NCBI GenBank assembly: GCA_027082825.1
Contig: JALWTO010000040.1
Location: 1-64,000, forward strand
Reading direction: 5' to 3'
Source of the DNA: Acidilobaceae archaeon
GTDB taxonomy: Archaea; Thermoproteota; Thermoprotei_A; Sulfolobales; Acidilobaceae
DNA: 64,000 nt
The notes beneath the pieces were generated by a model. It was not told where the DNA came from. It was given only the letters and a program-made list of their open reading frames with translations, and did not search any database. Positions within the stretch are counted from its first letter, which is position 1; each line of letters opens with the position of its first letter. Shown here piece by piece: positions 51,795 through 62,549 of the stretch. A program made the translations under genes and the position numbers.

Positions 51795-54305
51795 CTAGAA
51801 GTATTTTCTATAGTGACTGCTCTTTATATGCAATGGGTGTTCTCCAGCCATTTTGTATATCGATAGCTTTGTTAAGTCCTCAATCAGAAACCAGATGATG
51901 CAATAAAGCCATATGAAACCTGCCATCCAGGCTGGTATGGAAACCACTATTCCAAGACCATAAATTGCAACCAAAGTTGCAGCAAGCTTTGTAAATATGG
52001 CTGTTATGAGCAACCACTTACCAGGCATTATTGAATAGAAAGCCTTCTTAGTTCTTGTGACAAATATGGTTAAATGACCAGCAACAGCAAGCTTAAGGAA
52101 CACAAACGTTTGTATCACAGCAAGCTGGCTTACTGGGCTTAAATGGAAGTAATGCAACGCTATCCATAGAAGGAGGAAGGTCTCTATAACACCTACTGTT
52201 CCAAGCGCTGTCGATAAGGATAGAATTAACGGCATGTTCCACCTTTCAGGTTTCTCACTTATCTTCACCTTATCATAAGCTATTGTAAGTATGGGCAAGT
52301 CGTTAAGTAATGCTAATAGTATTATCTCTACAGCCGTAATCGGATAGAAGTTAAATGCGATCATTGTGAGTGTTATAAAGAACAGAACCCTTATAGTCTC
52401 GGTTATTCTATAAACTATATAGCTATACATTCTTCTGAATATCTTTCTGGCCTCCAAAAGAGCATCTTTGATAGCCGAAATACCTGAGGCAAGCATAACT
52501 ATGTCAGCAGCTGCTCTAGCAGCATCTGTTGCATTAGAAACTGCTATCCCAACATTGGCTTTCTTAAGGGCTGGAGCATCGTTTACACCGTCTCCTGTCA
52601 TAGCTACTGTATGTCCACGTTTTTGTAGCATATCAACAATCATATATTTATGTTCAGGAAATACTTGAGCAAATCCATCTGCTTCTTCTATAAACCTTTC
52701 GGCATCAGATGGGTGAAGATTCTTTATCTCACCAATTGTATGGATCCTACTACCTATTCTGAGCTTTCTGGCTATCTGTTCTGCTATTGCTTTGTGATCA
52801 CCAGTTATCATCTTAACATGAATGCCCATTTTCTTAAGAAAACTTATGGTTTCAGCAGCATCATCTCTAGGTGGATCGTAGAGAGGTATTATTCCAATAT
52901 ATTCCCATTTACTTAAGTTACCATCAACAGTTTTCCCAACCCCTATTGTACGATAGCCTTTTCTAGCATAACTCTCCACAATATCTAGAACCTTTTCTCT
53001 AAGGGCTTCATCTGCACCAACAAGATCCAGAATTATCTGAGGAGCTCCCTTAGTCACCTTAAACTTTCTACCCTTGGGATCTTCAATTACAGCCTCGGTT
53101 CTCTTTATTATAGGATCGAAAGGTGTAAACTTGATTGTTTTGAATAGCTCAACTTTGTCCCTAGCATTATACTTTTCTAATGACCTAAGTACTGCAAGAT
53201 CTATAGGATCCTTATCTTCCTCTCTTGAGGCTAATGCAGCATAAAGAATTACATCCAAAGCAGTTAGTCTAGAGTTTATAGGAACCGCATCGGCTATGGT
53301 GAGTTGATTTTTGGTAAGAGTTCCAGTCTTATCAGCACAAAGGATGTCAACACCAGCCATCTCCTCGATTGCTGTAAGCTTTCTTACGATGGCCTGTCTC
53401 TTAGCTAGATCGTAAGCTCCTATAGCCATAGTTATGGATAGTACTGCGGGCATGGCCGCTGGTATGGCTGCGACAGTCAAGACCAGAGCAAATCTAATAA
53501 GCTCAAGAGCCCTCATGCCTCTATGTAGTTCTACTATAACCATTATTGATGTCAAAAATATCGTTAAAAGAATAAGAAAGTCCCCTATTCTCACTATTAG
53601 CTTCTGATACTTACTTATTGTTTTGGCTTTTTCAACAAGTTGTACAGTTTTGCCAAAATAAGTATTTAACCCTGTTGCCACCACAACACCAGTCATTTCA
53701 CCTCTCTTGATAAGGCTGCCCGAATATGCAATGTCTCCCATATGTTTCTCAACAGGTATTGATTCGCCAGTAAGAACTGATTCGTCAGTAAGAAGATAAT
53801 CTCCATCAATGAGCTTTACATCAGCAGGAACTATATCACCGATCCTAAGTCGAATTATGTCGCCAGGAACCAGATCACGTGCAGGTATGATCTTCCACTT
53901 TCCGTCTCTAAACACCCTAGCTTTTTGACTTAACTTCTGCCTTAGGAACTCCATTATGTTTTCTGCCTTATTTTCTTGCCAGAACCCTATAACTCCATTT
54001 ATAAAAAGCATAGAGATTATTATCCAGAAATCAGCCCAATGGTGTATTATAGCCGAGAGTATCGCCGCAACTTCTATCATCCAAGGTATAGGTCCCCAGA
54101 AATAGTTGAGAAATTTAATCAAGGGATGTACTTTTTTCTCGGGAATTTCATTAGGACCGTAAATATTGAGCCTTTTTTTAGCCTCTGCCTCTGAGAGACC
54201 TCTTTGACTATCGACACCTAATTTTCTAAGCACTTCACTCGGAGGAAGTTTCTTAATCTCGTCAGCAGACAAGACTCCTTTTGATGAATCTTGCAGTTTT
54301 TTCAT
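51795..54305 (-). CDS. P-type (type IIIA, H+-ATPase-like) cation-transporting ATPase
   Basis: CADKTGTLTKNQL phosphorylation site, TGESIPV, MTGDGVNDAPALKKANVGIAV. Confidence 0.95.
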   Translation of the reverse strand: MKKLQDSSKGVLSADEIKKLPPSEVLRKLGVDSQRGLSEAEAKKRLNIYGPNEIPEKKVHPLIKFLNYFWGPIPWMIEVAAILSAIIHHWADFWIIISMLFINGVIGFWQENKAENIMEFLRQKLSQKARVFRDGKWKIIPARDLVPGDIIRLRIGDIVPADVKLIDGDYLLTDESVLTGESIPVEKHMGDIAYSGSLIKRGEMTGVVVATGLNTYFGKTVQLVEKAKTISKYQKLIVRIGDFLILLTIFLTSIMVIVELHRGMRALELIRFALVLTVAAIPAAMPAVLSITMAIGAYDLAKRQAIVRKLTAIEEMAGVDILCADKTGTLTKNQLTIADAVPINSRLTALDVILYAALASREEDKDPIDLAVLRSLEKYNARDKVELFKTIKFTPFDPIIKRTEAVIEDPKGRKFKVTKGAPQIILDLVGADEALREKVLDIVESYARKGYRTIGVGKTVDGNLSKWEYIGIIPLYDPPRDDAAETISFLKKMGIHVKMITGDHKAIAEQIARKLRIGSRIHTIGEIKNLHPSDAERFIEEADGFAQVFPEHKYMIVDMLQKRGHTVAMTGDGVNDAPALKKANVGIAVSNATDAARAAADIVMLASGISAIKDALLEARKIFRRMYSYIVYRITETIRVLFFITLTMIAFNFYPITAVEIILLALLNDLPILTIAYDKVKISEKPERWNMPLILSLSTALGTVGVIETFLLLWIALHYFHLSPVSQLAVIQTFVFLKLAVAGHLTIFVTRTKKAFYSIMPGKWLLITAIFTKLAATLVAIYGLGIVVSIPAWMAGFIWLYCIIWFLIEDLTKLSIYKMAGEHPLHIKSSHYRKYF

Positions 54306-54489
54306 GGCAACTCTTCGCCATCAACTAAATAAAGTTATCAGGGTTTTTACGTTTTGAAAGTTTAGAAATAAGCCTATTTTAGAAAGGTCAAAAAATATCG
54401 CGAAACACCTAATCTTAAATTAAGATTTGAAAAAGAAAACTTTTTATTAAAAAATCAATAATTTGTATTATATAAAAGATTTTAAGAGA

Positions 54490-55749
54490 TTAGATCCAAC
54501 CTCTTAGTTTCATTGCCTTGTATATTCTCTCAAGGCTTAATACAAGAGCAGCATCTCTCATGGTTATGTCAGATTTCTCACTCTTCATGTCCTGATACTT
54601 CTTGTTGACCTTATGGAAGTTATTCTTCATTATGTTCTCAAGTTTTGTCCTTGTTTCCTCTTCGGCCCAGTAATACCATTGTATGTTCTCTACCCACTCT
54701 AAGTAACTCATTATTACTCCTCCAGCATTAGCAAGAAAGTCTGGAATGATTATTGCTCCCTTCTTGTAGAGCCTCTCCTCTGCCTCAGGAGTTGTTGGTC
54801 CATTTGCTCCCTCAGCTATTATCTTTGCCTTGATCTTGTCAACATTCTCCAATGTTATCTGGTCTTCAAGAGCATCAGGGCCTAGTATATCGGCATCCAC
54901 ATAGAGTGCTGCCTTTGGATCTGGAATCTTCTCACCCTTGGGATAATTTATAACCTTCCTAGTCTCATTCTTGACCTTCATTGCGAGCTCAACATCAATA
55001 CCATTAGGATCATAGACAGTACCACTAGTGTCACTTATAGCAACTATCTTAGCTCCCATTTTAGAGAGCCAGTACGCGTGCCACTGTCCAGTGTTCCCAA
55101 AGCCTTGTATAGCAACCTTCTTGCCCTCAACTCCTCCTAGGTATATCTCAGCAGCCTCTCTTGCCGTAACAGCGGCTCCAAAGCCAGTTGCATATTCTCT
55201 TACTGGGTTGCCCCAGAGCTCTACAGGCTTAGCAGTAAAGGTTCCTGGTACATTTCTTCCAGCAAGTTTGCTAAGCTCATCAACCATCCAGGCCATTATT
55301 TGTGGATTAGTGTTCACATCGGGAGCAGGTATGTCCTTGAACTCTCCAATCAGAGGGGCGATTGCCCTAGCATACCCCCTTGAAAGTTGTTCGAGTTCTT
55401 TCATTGACAGCTCCTTAGGATTAACCCTTACGGCTCCCTTGCCTCCACCATAAGGTATTCCTCCAAGACTGTTCTTGAGAGACATTAGTGTTGCAAGAGC
55501 CATATCATCCTCGAGAGTAACCTGTGGATGAAATCTTATTCCACCCTTATATGGTCCTAGAGCACTGTTGTGTTGAACTCTGTAACCTTCGAAGACAACA
55601 AGCTTTCCATTATCCATCCTAACAGGTATCTTGACTATCAATATTCTCTCGGGCTTGCTCATTATATCATAGAACTCCTCAGGAAAGCCGCCAATTTCAA
55701 CTCCACGTTTCAGAGTCTTAAGTACATTCTCAAGGAACTCAGAGGCCAT
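54490..55749 (-). CDS. gdhA: Glutamate dehydrogenase
   Basis: [68 protein letters not shown]. Confidence 0.96.
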   Translation of the reverse strand: MASEFLENVLKTLKRGVEIGGFPEEFYDIMSKPERILIVKIPVRMDNGKLVVFEGYRVQHNSALGPYKGGIRFHPQVTLEDDMALATLMSLKNSLGGIPYGGGKGAVRVNPKELSMKELEQLSRGYARAIAPLIGEFKDIPAPDVNTNPQIMAWMVDELSKLAGRNVPGTFTAKPVELWGNPVREYATGFGAAVTAREAAEIYLGGVEGKKVAIQGFGNTGQWHAYWLSKMGAKIVAISDTSGTVYDPNGIDVELAMKVKNETRKVINYPKGEKIPDPKAALYVDADILGPDALEDQITLENVDKIKAKIIAEGANGPTTPEAEERLYKKGAIIIPDFLANAGGVIMSYLEWVENIQWYYWAEEETRTKLENIMKNNFHKVNKKYQDMKSEKSDITMRDAALVLSLERIYKAMKLRGWI

Positions 55750-56068
55750 CTTTAGTCGCCAATTTTTTAATGTATGTTTAGAAGTATTTAAGCGTTTAAT
55801 GTTTAGTTAACACTTAAACTGTGTATGCAACAGACACTAACTCCAGAATAAAGCTTTAGGAAGGAACTTATTATAAAAATTTTATAATTAGATAAATGAG
55901 TTTTTTGTGGGTATCCTAATCTTTAAATATAAATGCTTACATTAAGAAGATTTCTCTTCTGGAAGGTTATCAAAAAGACCAAAAATCTTCGGTCCTAATA
56001 AGTTTTTCCTTATGTCATAACCGTTAAAGTTTAACAGAGTTCCTTAACATAACTCTGGTGTTCATAAC

Positions 56069-57604
56069 TTGAATATACCCAAAAGAAAACTTATGGGATA
56101 TACAAGAGGTTTTGGAGTTGCTTCTGAAGAACCTTTGGCATCGGCTGCTGGCCTTAGAGTCCTTCTTAACGGAGGAAATGCTGCTGATGCCGCAGTAGCT
56201 ATAAGTCTCTCTTTGGCAGTAGTAGTTCCCCATCTTGGAGGAGTTGGAGGGGATCTTTTTGCGGTGGTTCAGGATGCAAATGGAGAGATAAATATCATAA
56301 ATGGTTCTGGCTATGCTCCTCGAGGTCTTACAAAGTCTCTGCTAGCGTCTAGAGGTCTTTCTCATGTTCCTGACATAGGGCCTCTCTCACCTGTAGTTCC
56401 TGGCATGATAGACGGCCTTAGGTTACTTCATGAGAGATTCGGTAGTCTTGAATGGGAAAGTGTTGTAAAGCCAGCTCTTGATATTGCGAGGGAGGGCTTT
56501 CCTTCATCTCCAGCCCTTGCTAAGGCTCTGAGGACCTCTAGAAAAATTCTAGCAAAAGACCGTGGATCAAAAATGACTTATCTAGATAAAGGAATTGAGA
56601 ACGAAGGATCTTTAGTCAAGTTCCAAGGTCTAGCTAGACTCTTAGAGCTTTTATCAGAGGATTCTAGAATATTCTATGAAGGTGAAGTTGCTGAAAGAAT
56701 AGTTAATTACGTAACTTCCGTAGGAGGTGTTATGGATCAGAGAGATTTTAAAGAATATAGAGCAACACTAGAAAGGCCTCTTTCTGATAATTACAAAGAG
56801 TGGGAGGTTCTAGAGCTTCCTCCTAACTCTCAGGGCCTGACTACATTGCTCTTACTTAAACTTTTAGAGAATGAGAATCTTCCAAAGAATCCTTTAGAGA
56901 GAGCAAACCTTATATTGAATATATCGAAAATAGTCTATAAAATTAGAGATGAGTATTTAGGGGATCCTAGATCTATGAAGGTTGAACCCAAGAAGATCCT
57001 CTCTAAAGAATTTATAATTAATATGACAGATAACAAATCAGAAAGTTTCGAGACATCATTAAATGGAGATACAACATTTTTTGTTGTTACAGATAAAGAT
57101 GGTATGGTTATTGCTGGAATTCAGAGTCTTTTCTACGCATTCGGCTCTGGTATCACCGAACCAAATTATCAAGTGACATTGAACAGTAGAGCTCAGGCCT
57201 TTAGTCTCATTAAGGGAAGCCCTAACTATTTGGAACCCTTAAAGAAACCATTACATACCCTCTCCATAGCATTGATTAGAAGAGATCAAAAGGAGATTTT
57301 CCTAGGCCTATCTGGCGGAAACTTAAGGCCCCAGTTTCATACACTTCTAATAACAAACATTGCTGATTACAAAATGGATTTAGGGAAGGCTCTTTCAGAA
57401 GTTAGGTTTGGATGGATACCGGGATCCAATAAAATTATAACAGATCCAATTGCTGTCAGGAAACTTAGAAGCATAGTTAAAGACAAAATTGAGGTAAAGC
57501 AGGGAAGAACTGGAGTAGCGTCAGCTCTTGAGATTAGAGATAATGGATTAAAGATCTTTGCGACAGACCCAAGAGGAGATGGATGTCCCTATGTTACAGG
57601 CTAA
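56069..57604 (+). CDS. Gamma-glutamyltransferase-family protein
   Basis: GYTRGFGVASEEPLASAAGLRVLLNGGNAADAAVAISLSLAVVVPHLGGVGGDLFAV; GDTTFFVVTDKDG nucleophile region. Confidence 0.9.
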   Translation: MNIPKRKLMGYTRGFGVASEEPLASAAGLRVLLNGGNAADAAVAISLSLAVVVPHLGGVGGDLFAVVQDANGEINIINGSGYAPRGLTKSLLASRGLSHVPDIGPLSPVVPGMIDGLRLLHERFGSLEWESVVKPALDIAREGFPSSPALAKALRTSRKILAKDRGSKMTYLDKGIENEGSLVKFQGLARLLELLSEDSRIFYEGEVAERIVNYVTSVGGVMDQRDFKEYRATLERPLSDNYKEWEVLELPPNSQGLTTLLLLKLLENENLPKNPLERANLILNISKIVYKIRDEYLGDPRSMKVEPKKILSKEFIINMTDNKSESFETSLNGDTTFFVVTDKDGMVIAGIQSLFYAFGSGITEPNYQVTLNSRAQAFSLIKGSPNYLEPLKKPLHTLSIALIRRDQKEIFLGLSGGNLRPQFHTLLITNIADYKMDLGKALSEVRFGWIPGSNKIITDPIAVRKLRSIVKDKIEVKQGRTGVASALEIRDNGLKIFATDPRGDGCPYVTG

Positions 57605-57606
57605 CA

Positions 57607-58074
57607 CTATTTGGTTCCTTGAAGAAGTATTGCAACACCACAATATTTTATGTTTCCACCTAAAACTTCTCCAAGTTCTGGATGAGGTATTCTGAGCCCA
57701 TGAGGACAATATTTTGGATGGCCCAGAGCTTGACAGAGAACTTTAGCTGCACTATCACTAAAGCCAAGAGCCATAAGTCTGGCATCTTTACAGGCCTCTC
57801 CTAAAGGAACCCCAGCTCTGACCAGAAGTATCTCAAGAAGGGCTTCTTTCCACACAGTCTTTGTAAGAACTCTAAGTCCATTTTCGCTTAGTCCTACTCC
57901 CTTTCTAGTTTCATACATAACTAACCCCCTTTTAGCCATCCTCTGAATCCTTTCTGTTGCAGTGGAAGGGCTTATGTCCAGAGCCTTTGCTATGGATGTT
58001 ATTTTAATCTTGGCTGAAAGATCTCCTTTACTTAGGATGTAAATTATTCTTAGGAACTCTATGTCATACACCAT
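57607..58074 (-). CDS. DtxR/MntR-like metal regulator with Cys/His-rich C-terminus
   Basis: IASIAKALDISPSTATERIQRMAKRGLVMYE-type wHTH; CKDARL...HPKYCPHGLRIPHP; 3' end of metal ABC operon. Confidence 0.83.
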   Translation of the reverse strand: MVYDIEFLRIIYILSKGDLSAKIKITSIAKALDISPSTATERIQRMAKRGLVMYETRKGVGLSENGLRVLTKTVWKEALLEILLVRAGVPLGEACKDARLMALGFSDSAAKVLCQALGHPKYCPHGLRIPHPELGEVLGGNIKYCGVAILLQGTK

Positions 58075-58891
58075 GGCTTAGATACCTCATAATCCATACA
58101 ACAGAGGTAAGACTACCAAGTATTATTCCAACACCTGCTGCTGGCGGAAGACCTGAGAACCAAGATATGCATATTCCTGCCTCCATTGTAGCTAAGGTCC
58201 CAATAACACTAAGTAACGCCATTCTTGATAAGTTTTTCGTTGTCCTACTAGCACTTACTCCTGGAGCGACCAGAACTATATGAGCTAAAAAGACCCCTAC
58301 GGTATACGTTAGCGCAAGGCTAGAAAGACCTACTAATGAATAAAATAATGTCTTATATAAATGGAGTCTTACTCCAGAAACCTTGCTCCACTCAGGATCA
58401 AAGTTCACATATACTATCTCTCTCCAATAGAGGTAAAAAATTAGTATAATGACAGCAGATATTCCAATAAGTATCTTGAGATCTGAAGGAGTCAGAAGGA
58501 GAAGACTTCCTATAAGAAGGCTTACTATATTACTTGCCCCAGTCGGATCAACCTTTATATAGATATAACTCGCAATAGCAACAATCAATGCTGCTGTAAA
58601 AGCTACTATACCGACAGCAGTATCACTCGGCAATCCTCTTCTATCAAGTTCGCTGACCAAAATGACAAAGAGGAGCACCACTATAGTGGCTATGGCTAAT
58701 GGGGGAGCCTTGAGTCCCAGGGCTGTTGCAAGACTTCCTACGATCCCAGCTGCTATTATCGCATGGACCATTTCTATTGCAAAGAAGGTATTTTTGGTCA
58801 ATATTATAAATGGACTTAAGGCTCCTGAAGTTAATGAAGCAAAGATCCCTCCAGTCAGAGCGGTGAGAAGAATCTCCATGGCAAAGTTCAT
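58064..58891 (-). CDS. Zinc/manganese ABC transporter permease
   Basis: ABC-3 family multi-TM protein (AHIVLVAPGVSASRTTKNLSRM); between ATPase and regulator. Confidence 0.9.
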   Translation of the reverse strand: MNFAMEILLTALTGGIFASLTSGALSPFIILTKNTFFAIEMVHAIIAAGIVGSLATALGLKAPPLAIATIVVLLFVILVSELDRRGLPSDTAVGIVAFTAALIVAIASYIYIKVDPTGASNIVSLLIGSLLLLTPSDLKILIGISAVIILIFYLYWREIVYVNFDPEWSKVSGVRLHLYKTLFYSLVGLSSLALTYTVGVFLAHIVLVAPGVSASRTTKNLSRMALLSVIGTLATMEAGICISWFSGLPPAAGVGIILGSLTSVVWIMRYLSHGV

Positions 58892-59682
58892 GTTTTTTTC
58901 ACCTTTATTCCAGCAAGGGCCTCTGCCAAGCCAGCAAATGCTCCAAATGTTTTTCTAATAGCTTCTCTGTTTCTCAAGATATCTCTTATCTTTCCAGTTG
59001 CATGAATTTTCTTAAACACTAACAGACTTGTAGCTTCTGAAGCTATGGGTTCCTGGAGGAATGGAGTTATATCGTGAGTTGTAAGTATTACATTTATTCC
59101 TTTATCTTTATGAAGGTTCCATAGAAGGGATACAATACTGTGTTTCTTTGCAGGATCTAACATGCTTAATGGTTCATCTAGCACAAGAAGCCTTGGATTT
59201 GATGCAAGAGCCCTTGCTATGAGTGTAAGCTGTCTTTCCCCTCCACTTATGTCACTGAATATCTTTTCGGAGAGATCTTGAGCACCTATCATTGAAAGAT
59301 ATTTCATTGCAATAGCTTTAGCTCTTCTCCCTAAAATCCTTGGAGGTTTTGATGAAAAGAAGAGAGGTTCTGCAACAATCTCCCATACCCTAAGAGGTAT
59401 ATCGATATTTATCCTAGATATCTGAGGTACAACTGATATTAACTTCGAAAGCTTTCTAATATCCTCATGCTTGTAAGGATTTAAATTAAGGACTCTTATC
59501 TTACCGTTTGAGGGCTTATGAAGTCCTACTATAGATTTTAGTAATGTTGTTTTCCCTGCCCCGTTTGGACCAAGAACTATAACAAAAAATGGTTCTTCTA
59601 CTTTAAACGAGGCCTCTGCAATGGCCACAATATGCCCGTATTCAAGCATTATGTTTTGTAGCCACAGACCCTCCTTGCCCAA
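58888..59682 (-). CDS. Zinc/manganese ABC transporter ATPase
   Basis: LGPNGAGKTTLLKSI, SGGERQLTLIARALASNPRLLVLDEP. Confidence 0.94.
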   Translation of the reverse strand: MGKEGLWLQNIMLEYGHIVAIAEASFKVEEPFFVIVLGPNGAGKTTLLKSIVGLHKPSNGKIRVLNLNPYKHEDIRKLSKLISVVPQISRINIDIPLRVWEIVAEPLFFSSKPPRILGRRAKAIAMKYLSMIGAQDLSEKIFSDISGGERQLTLIARALASNPRLLVLDEPLSMLDPAKKHSIVSLLWNLHKDKGINVILTTHDITPFLQEPIASEATSLLVFKKIHATGKIRDILRNREAIRKTFGAFAGLAEALAGIKVKKT

Positions 59683-60716
59683 GCTACCATCACCCCAACT
59701 CCGACTATAATACCAACAATGAAAACCAGAACAAGGTCTTCATAGCTCAGAGGACATGAACCCATAGTATTGGCTACAAATGAGCCCTCCTTATTAGCAG
59801 TACTATGTACAATCCAGACTCCAGCAATTATTGAAGAGAGAGGATCCCAACCTGGGGCTCCTAAGGGAACTATTGCGACTTTTCCACCACTCTCCTCAAA
59901 TTTTTTGATTAGACTTCTTGCACCTTTGGACATTCTAAGGTCTACAGAGGAAACTATGAGAACGTCTATAGATGACTTCGATGAAAGAAGCTCTCTGATC
60001 TTGTCAGGAGTAGGTGTGCTTGAAGGATTAGGCGTTAGGAGAAGAACTACGTTTGCACCACAGCCATCAGCAAAATACATGTCTGGGGGACTGTAAGTAG
60101 CAACATTAAGTCCTGAAAGAGAATCTGAGTACTTCAAGGCCTCTTCAGCTATCTCTTCAGCTCTTACCTTATAATAGTTTGCATGAGAAGGATCCTTTCT
60201 TGCAAGTGTATTGCCCAAGGCTAATGCAACAGCAGCATGCCCTTTGGGATTCCACCAAAAGCCATGGGGACTAGGCTTCCCATCTATCTCTATGAGCTTA
60301 AGACCATAAAGTTTATACGTATTGGCATCTAGATAAACCCCCTTAATTTTCCCCTCAGACACGTATCTTTCCAAAATCTCTTCAAGTTTTGTGTGGTGAA
60401 GACCTGAGGCCAATATAATATCAGCACTGACTATGCTCTTTAGGTCCTGAGGTGAAGGTTCATAAGTCTCAGGATTGGCTCCTTGAGGTACAGCTGATAT
60501 AGCTTTAATGTAGTTTCCACCAACAAGTTCAGCTATATAGTTCAACATGGGCAAAGTTGAGACAACAACAGGTTTCGAATTCTGAGCACTAATTTCAGGC
60601 AGGTTTATTAGACCTATTTCTAAAACTACCAAGATTATTAATAACAAGGCATGGATGGCTTTCCTTTTCAGCTTCAGCACCTTTCTCAGCCTAAAGAAGT
60701 GCCTTCCGAATAGCAC
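59649..60716 (-). CDS. Zinc/manganese ABC transporter substrate-binding protein with C-terminal TM
   Basis: VVSTLPMLNYIAELVGG, PQGANPETYEPSPQDLKSI, SGLHHTKLEE; hydrophobic C-terminal segment. Confidence 0.92.
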   Translation of the reverse strand: MLFGRHFFRLRKVLKLKRKAIHALLLIILVVLEIGLINLPEISAQNSKPVVVSTLPMLNYIAELVGGNYIKAISAVPQGANPETYEPSPQDLKSIVSADIILASGLHHTKLEEILERYVSEGKIKGVYLDANTYKLYGLKLIEIDGKPSPHGFWWNPKGHAAVALALGNTLARKDPSHANYYKVRAEEIAEEALKYSDSLSGLNVATYSPPDMYFADGCGANVVLLLTPNPSSTPTPDKIRELLSSKSSIDVLIVSSVDLRMSKGARSLIKKFEESGGKVAIVPLGAPGWDPLSSIIAGVWIVHSTANKEGSFVANTMGSCPLSYEDLVLVFIVGIIVGVGVMVAWARRVCGYKT

Positions 60717-60924
60717 TTAAATTCGTATTCCCGAAATTTTGCTAAATAGAAGAATCAATTTAAAACAATAATAGCATCTCTCGATTATTATTGAAAAGAA
60801 AAACTGTTCTCCACCTATAGCAAAAACTGACCAGAAAAATAGTGATTCGGCAAGCAGTATCGGCCGCAAAGACTGTTTATATCATTGTCATTTATGAAGT
60901 TTGCCTCTATAAACTAACATTTAG

Positions 60925-62085
60925 TCAAGTTATGCGAGGAGGCCTAATTTTCCCAAGAAGGCTTCTTACTATAACGATTTCCTGAGCCTGATTTGTTCCA
61001 TCTCCTATCTCTATCATCTTTATATCTCTATATAGCCTCTCAATCTTGCTCTCCCTACTATAACCAAATCCTCCCACAACCTGCATGGCAAGTCTTACGA
61101 GGTCAACCCCCCACCTAGCTGCTGCTAACTTTGCTATACTACTCCACATAGGATAATCTGGATCCCCTCTGTCAACTTTCTCAGCAGCTTTATATATTAG
61201 AGATCTTACAGCCTCGAGCCTCACCTTCATCTCGGCAATCATTGACATAATCATCTGGTGTTCGGTTAAAGGCTTCCCCATGCTCTCTCTCTTCTTTGCA
61301 TATTCAAATGCCTCTTCAAACGCTGCTTGCATAACTCCTAGTCCAGTAGATGCAGTAACTATTCTTCCCTCATTGAGGGCATCCATTACTATTTTGAATC
61401 CTCCATTAACCGGACCTATAATATTCTGACTAGGAACCTTACACTCATTAAATAAGATCTCAGATGTACCACTTCCTCTATAACCCATCATATCAAGTTT
61501 TGATATTTCCATACATGACCTGTCTCTGTCAACGACAAATAAACTAATACCTCTGTGCCTGTCTTCTGGCCTTCCTGTTCTGGCTGCAACAAGGAAGAAG
61601 TCAGCATAATAGGAGTTAGTTATGAAGGTCTTTCTTCCACTTATAACCCATTCCCCGTTTCTTAACTCAGCTCTAGTTGTTATTGCTGCAGCATCTGTCC
61701 CGCAACAGGGTTCTGTTAGACCAAATGCACCTATCCCTCCTTTGGCTAATTTTTCCAAATATTCTTCTTTGATTTCTTTTTTAGCAAAGAAGATAAGAGG
61801 GGGTGGAACCATAGAACCTGAAACTGTTGCCATAATTCCCACTCCACTTGACACTCTGGATAGCTCCTCAGCAACTACGACACTCTCTAAGAGACTTAAC
61901 CCAGGACCTCCATATTCCTCAGGAACCCTAAGGGCAAAGTATCCCATGTTGGCAACTTCCTTTCTTACATCTTCAGAAACAAAATTCTCCTCATCGATTT
62001 TCTTAGCTATAGGTCCTAAGACCTTCTCAGCAAATTCACGTGCAGAGGACCTAATCAACTCAAGCGAGGACAAGGGTGTTGACAC
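60925..62085 (-). CDS. Acyl-CoA dehydrogenase
   Basis: GIGAFGLTEPCCGTDAAAITTRA, GRKTFITNSYYADFFLV, QVVGGFGYSRESKIERLYRDIKMIEIGDGTNQ. Confidence 0.95.
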   Translation of the reverse strand: MSTPLSSLELIRSSAREFAEKVLGPIAKKIDEENFVSEDVRKEVANMGYFALRVPEEYGGPGLSLLESVVVAEELSRVSSGVGIMATVSGSMVPPPLIFFAKKEIKEEYLEKLAKGGIGAFGLTEPCCGTDAAAITTRAELRNGEWVISGRKTFITNSYYADFFLVAARTGRPEDRHRGISLFVVDRDRSCMEISKLDMMGYRGSGTSEILFNECKVPSQNIIGPVNGGFKIVMDALNEGRIVTASTGLGVMQAAFEEAFEYAKKRESMGKPLTEHQMIMSMIAEMKVRLEAVRSLIYKAAEKVDRGDPDYPMWSSIAKLAAARWGVDLVRLAMQVVGGFGYSRESKIERLYRDIKMIEIGDGTNQAQEIVIVRSLLGKIRPPRIT

Positions 62086-62198
62086 CTGTTATAAAGTGGG
62101 GAAGCAGAGGGATTTTTAACTATAATAAACTGAATCCATATACAAGATATTTACTTAGACAAGCCTTTTCTTTTAAATCAATATTAGAGAATAGCTCT

Positions 62199-62549
62199 TT
62201 AAACAGCTTCAAGAGAGAGTTTAATTCTTTCCTTCATGAACTCTATAAGTTCTGCTTTCTCTAAGGCCTTGACAATATCCTCATCGCTTGCTCCTTTTTC
62301 TATCTCTATCTTTCTGTCCAGTGGTTCTATGTGGTCTATATTAGCCCTTCTTCTCCTCACCCCAGTTATACTCTTGGGTCCTGTTATCAGAACGAAATTT
62401 TCATCTATTATATCAACAATGACACATTTCCTTCCAGCCTCTCTACCTCTAACCTTTATGCAAATCCTTCCAACCTCTATTGCTGGCACTTCCTTTCCCC
62501 CAGACTCCGAGTTCTTAATCAGGGATTTAAATCTTGAAGTGTATCTCAC
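62199..62549 (-). CDS. rpl14e: Ribosomal protein L14e
   Basis: [54 protein letters not shown]; start may be internal. Confidence 0.92.
   Translation of the reverse strand: MRYTSRFKSLIKNSESGGKEVPAIEVGRICIKVRGREAGRKCVIVDIIDENFVLITGPKSITGVRRRRANIDHIEPLDRKIEIEKGASDEDIVKALEKAELIEFMKERIKLSLEAV

Noticed and set aside
60830-60890. GC-rich patch (GATTCGGCAAGCAGTATCGGCCGCAAAGACTG) considered as another sRNA
   Set aside because: No convincing stem or box C/D pair; left unassigned
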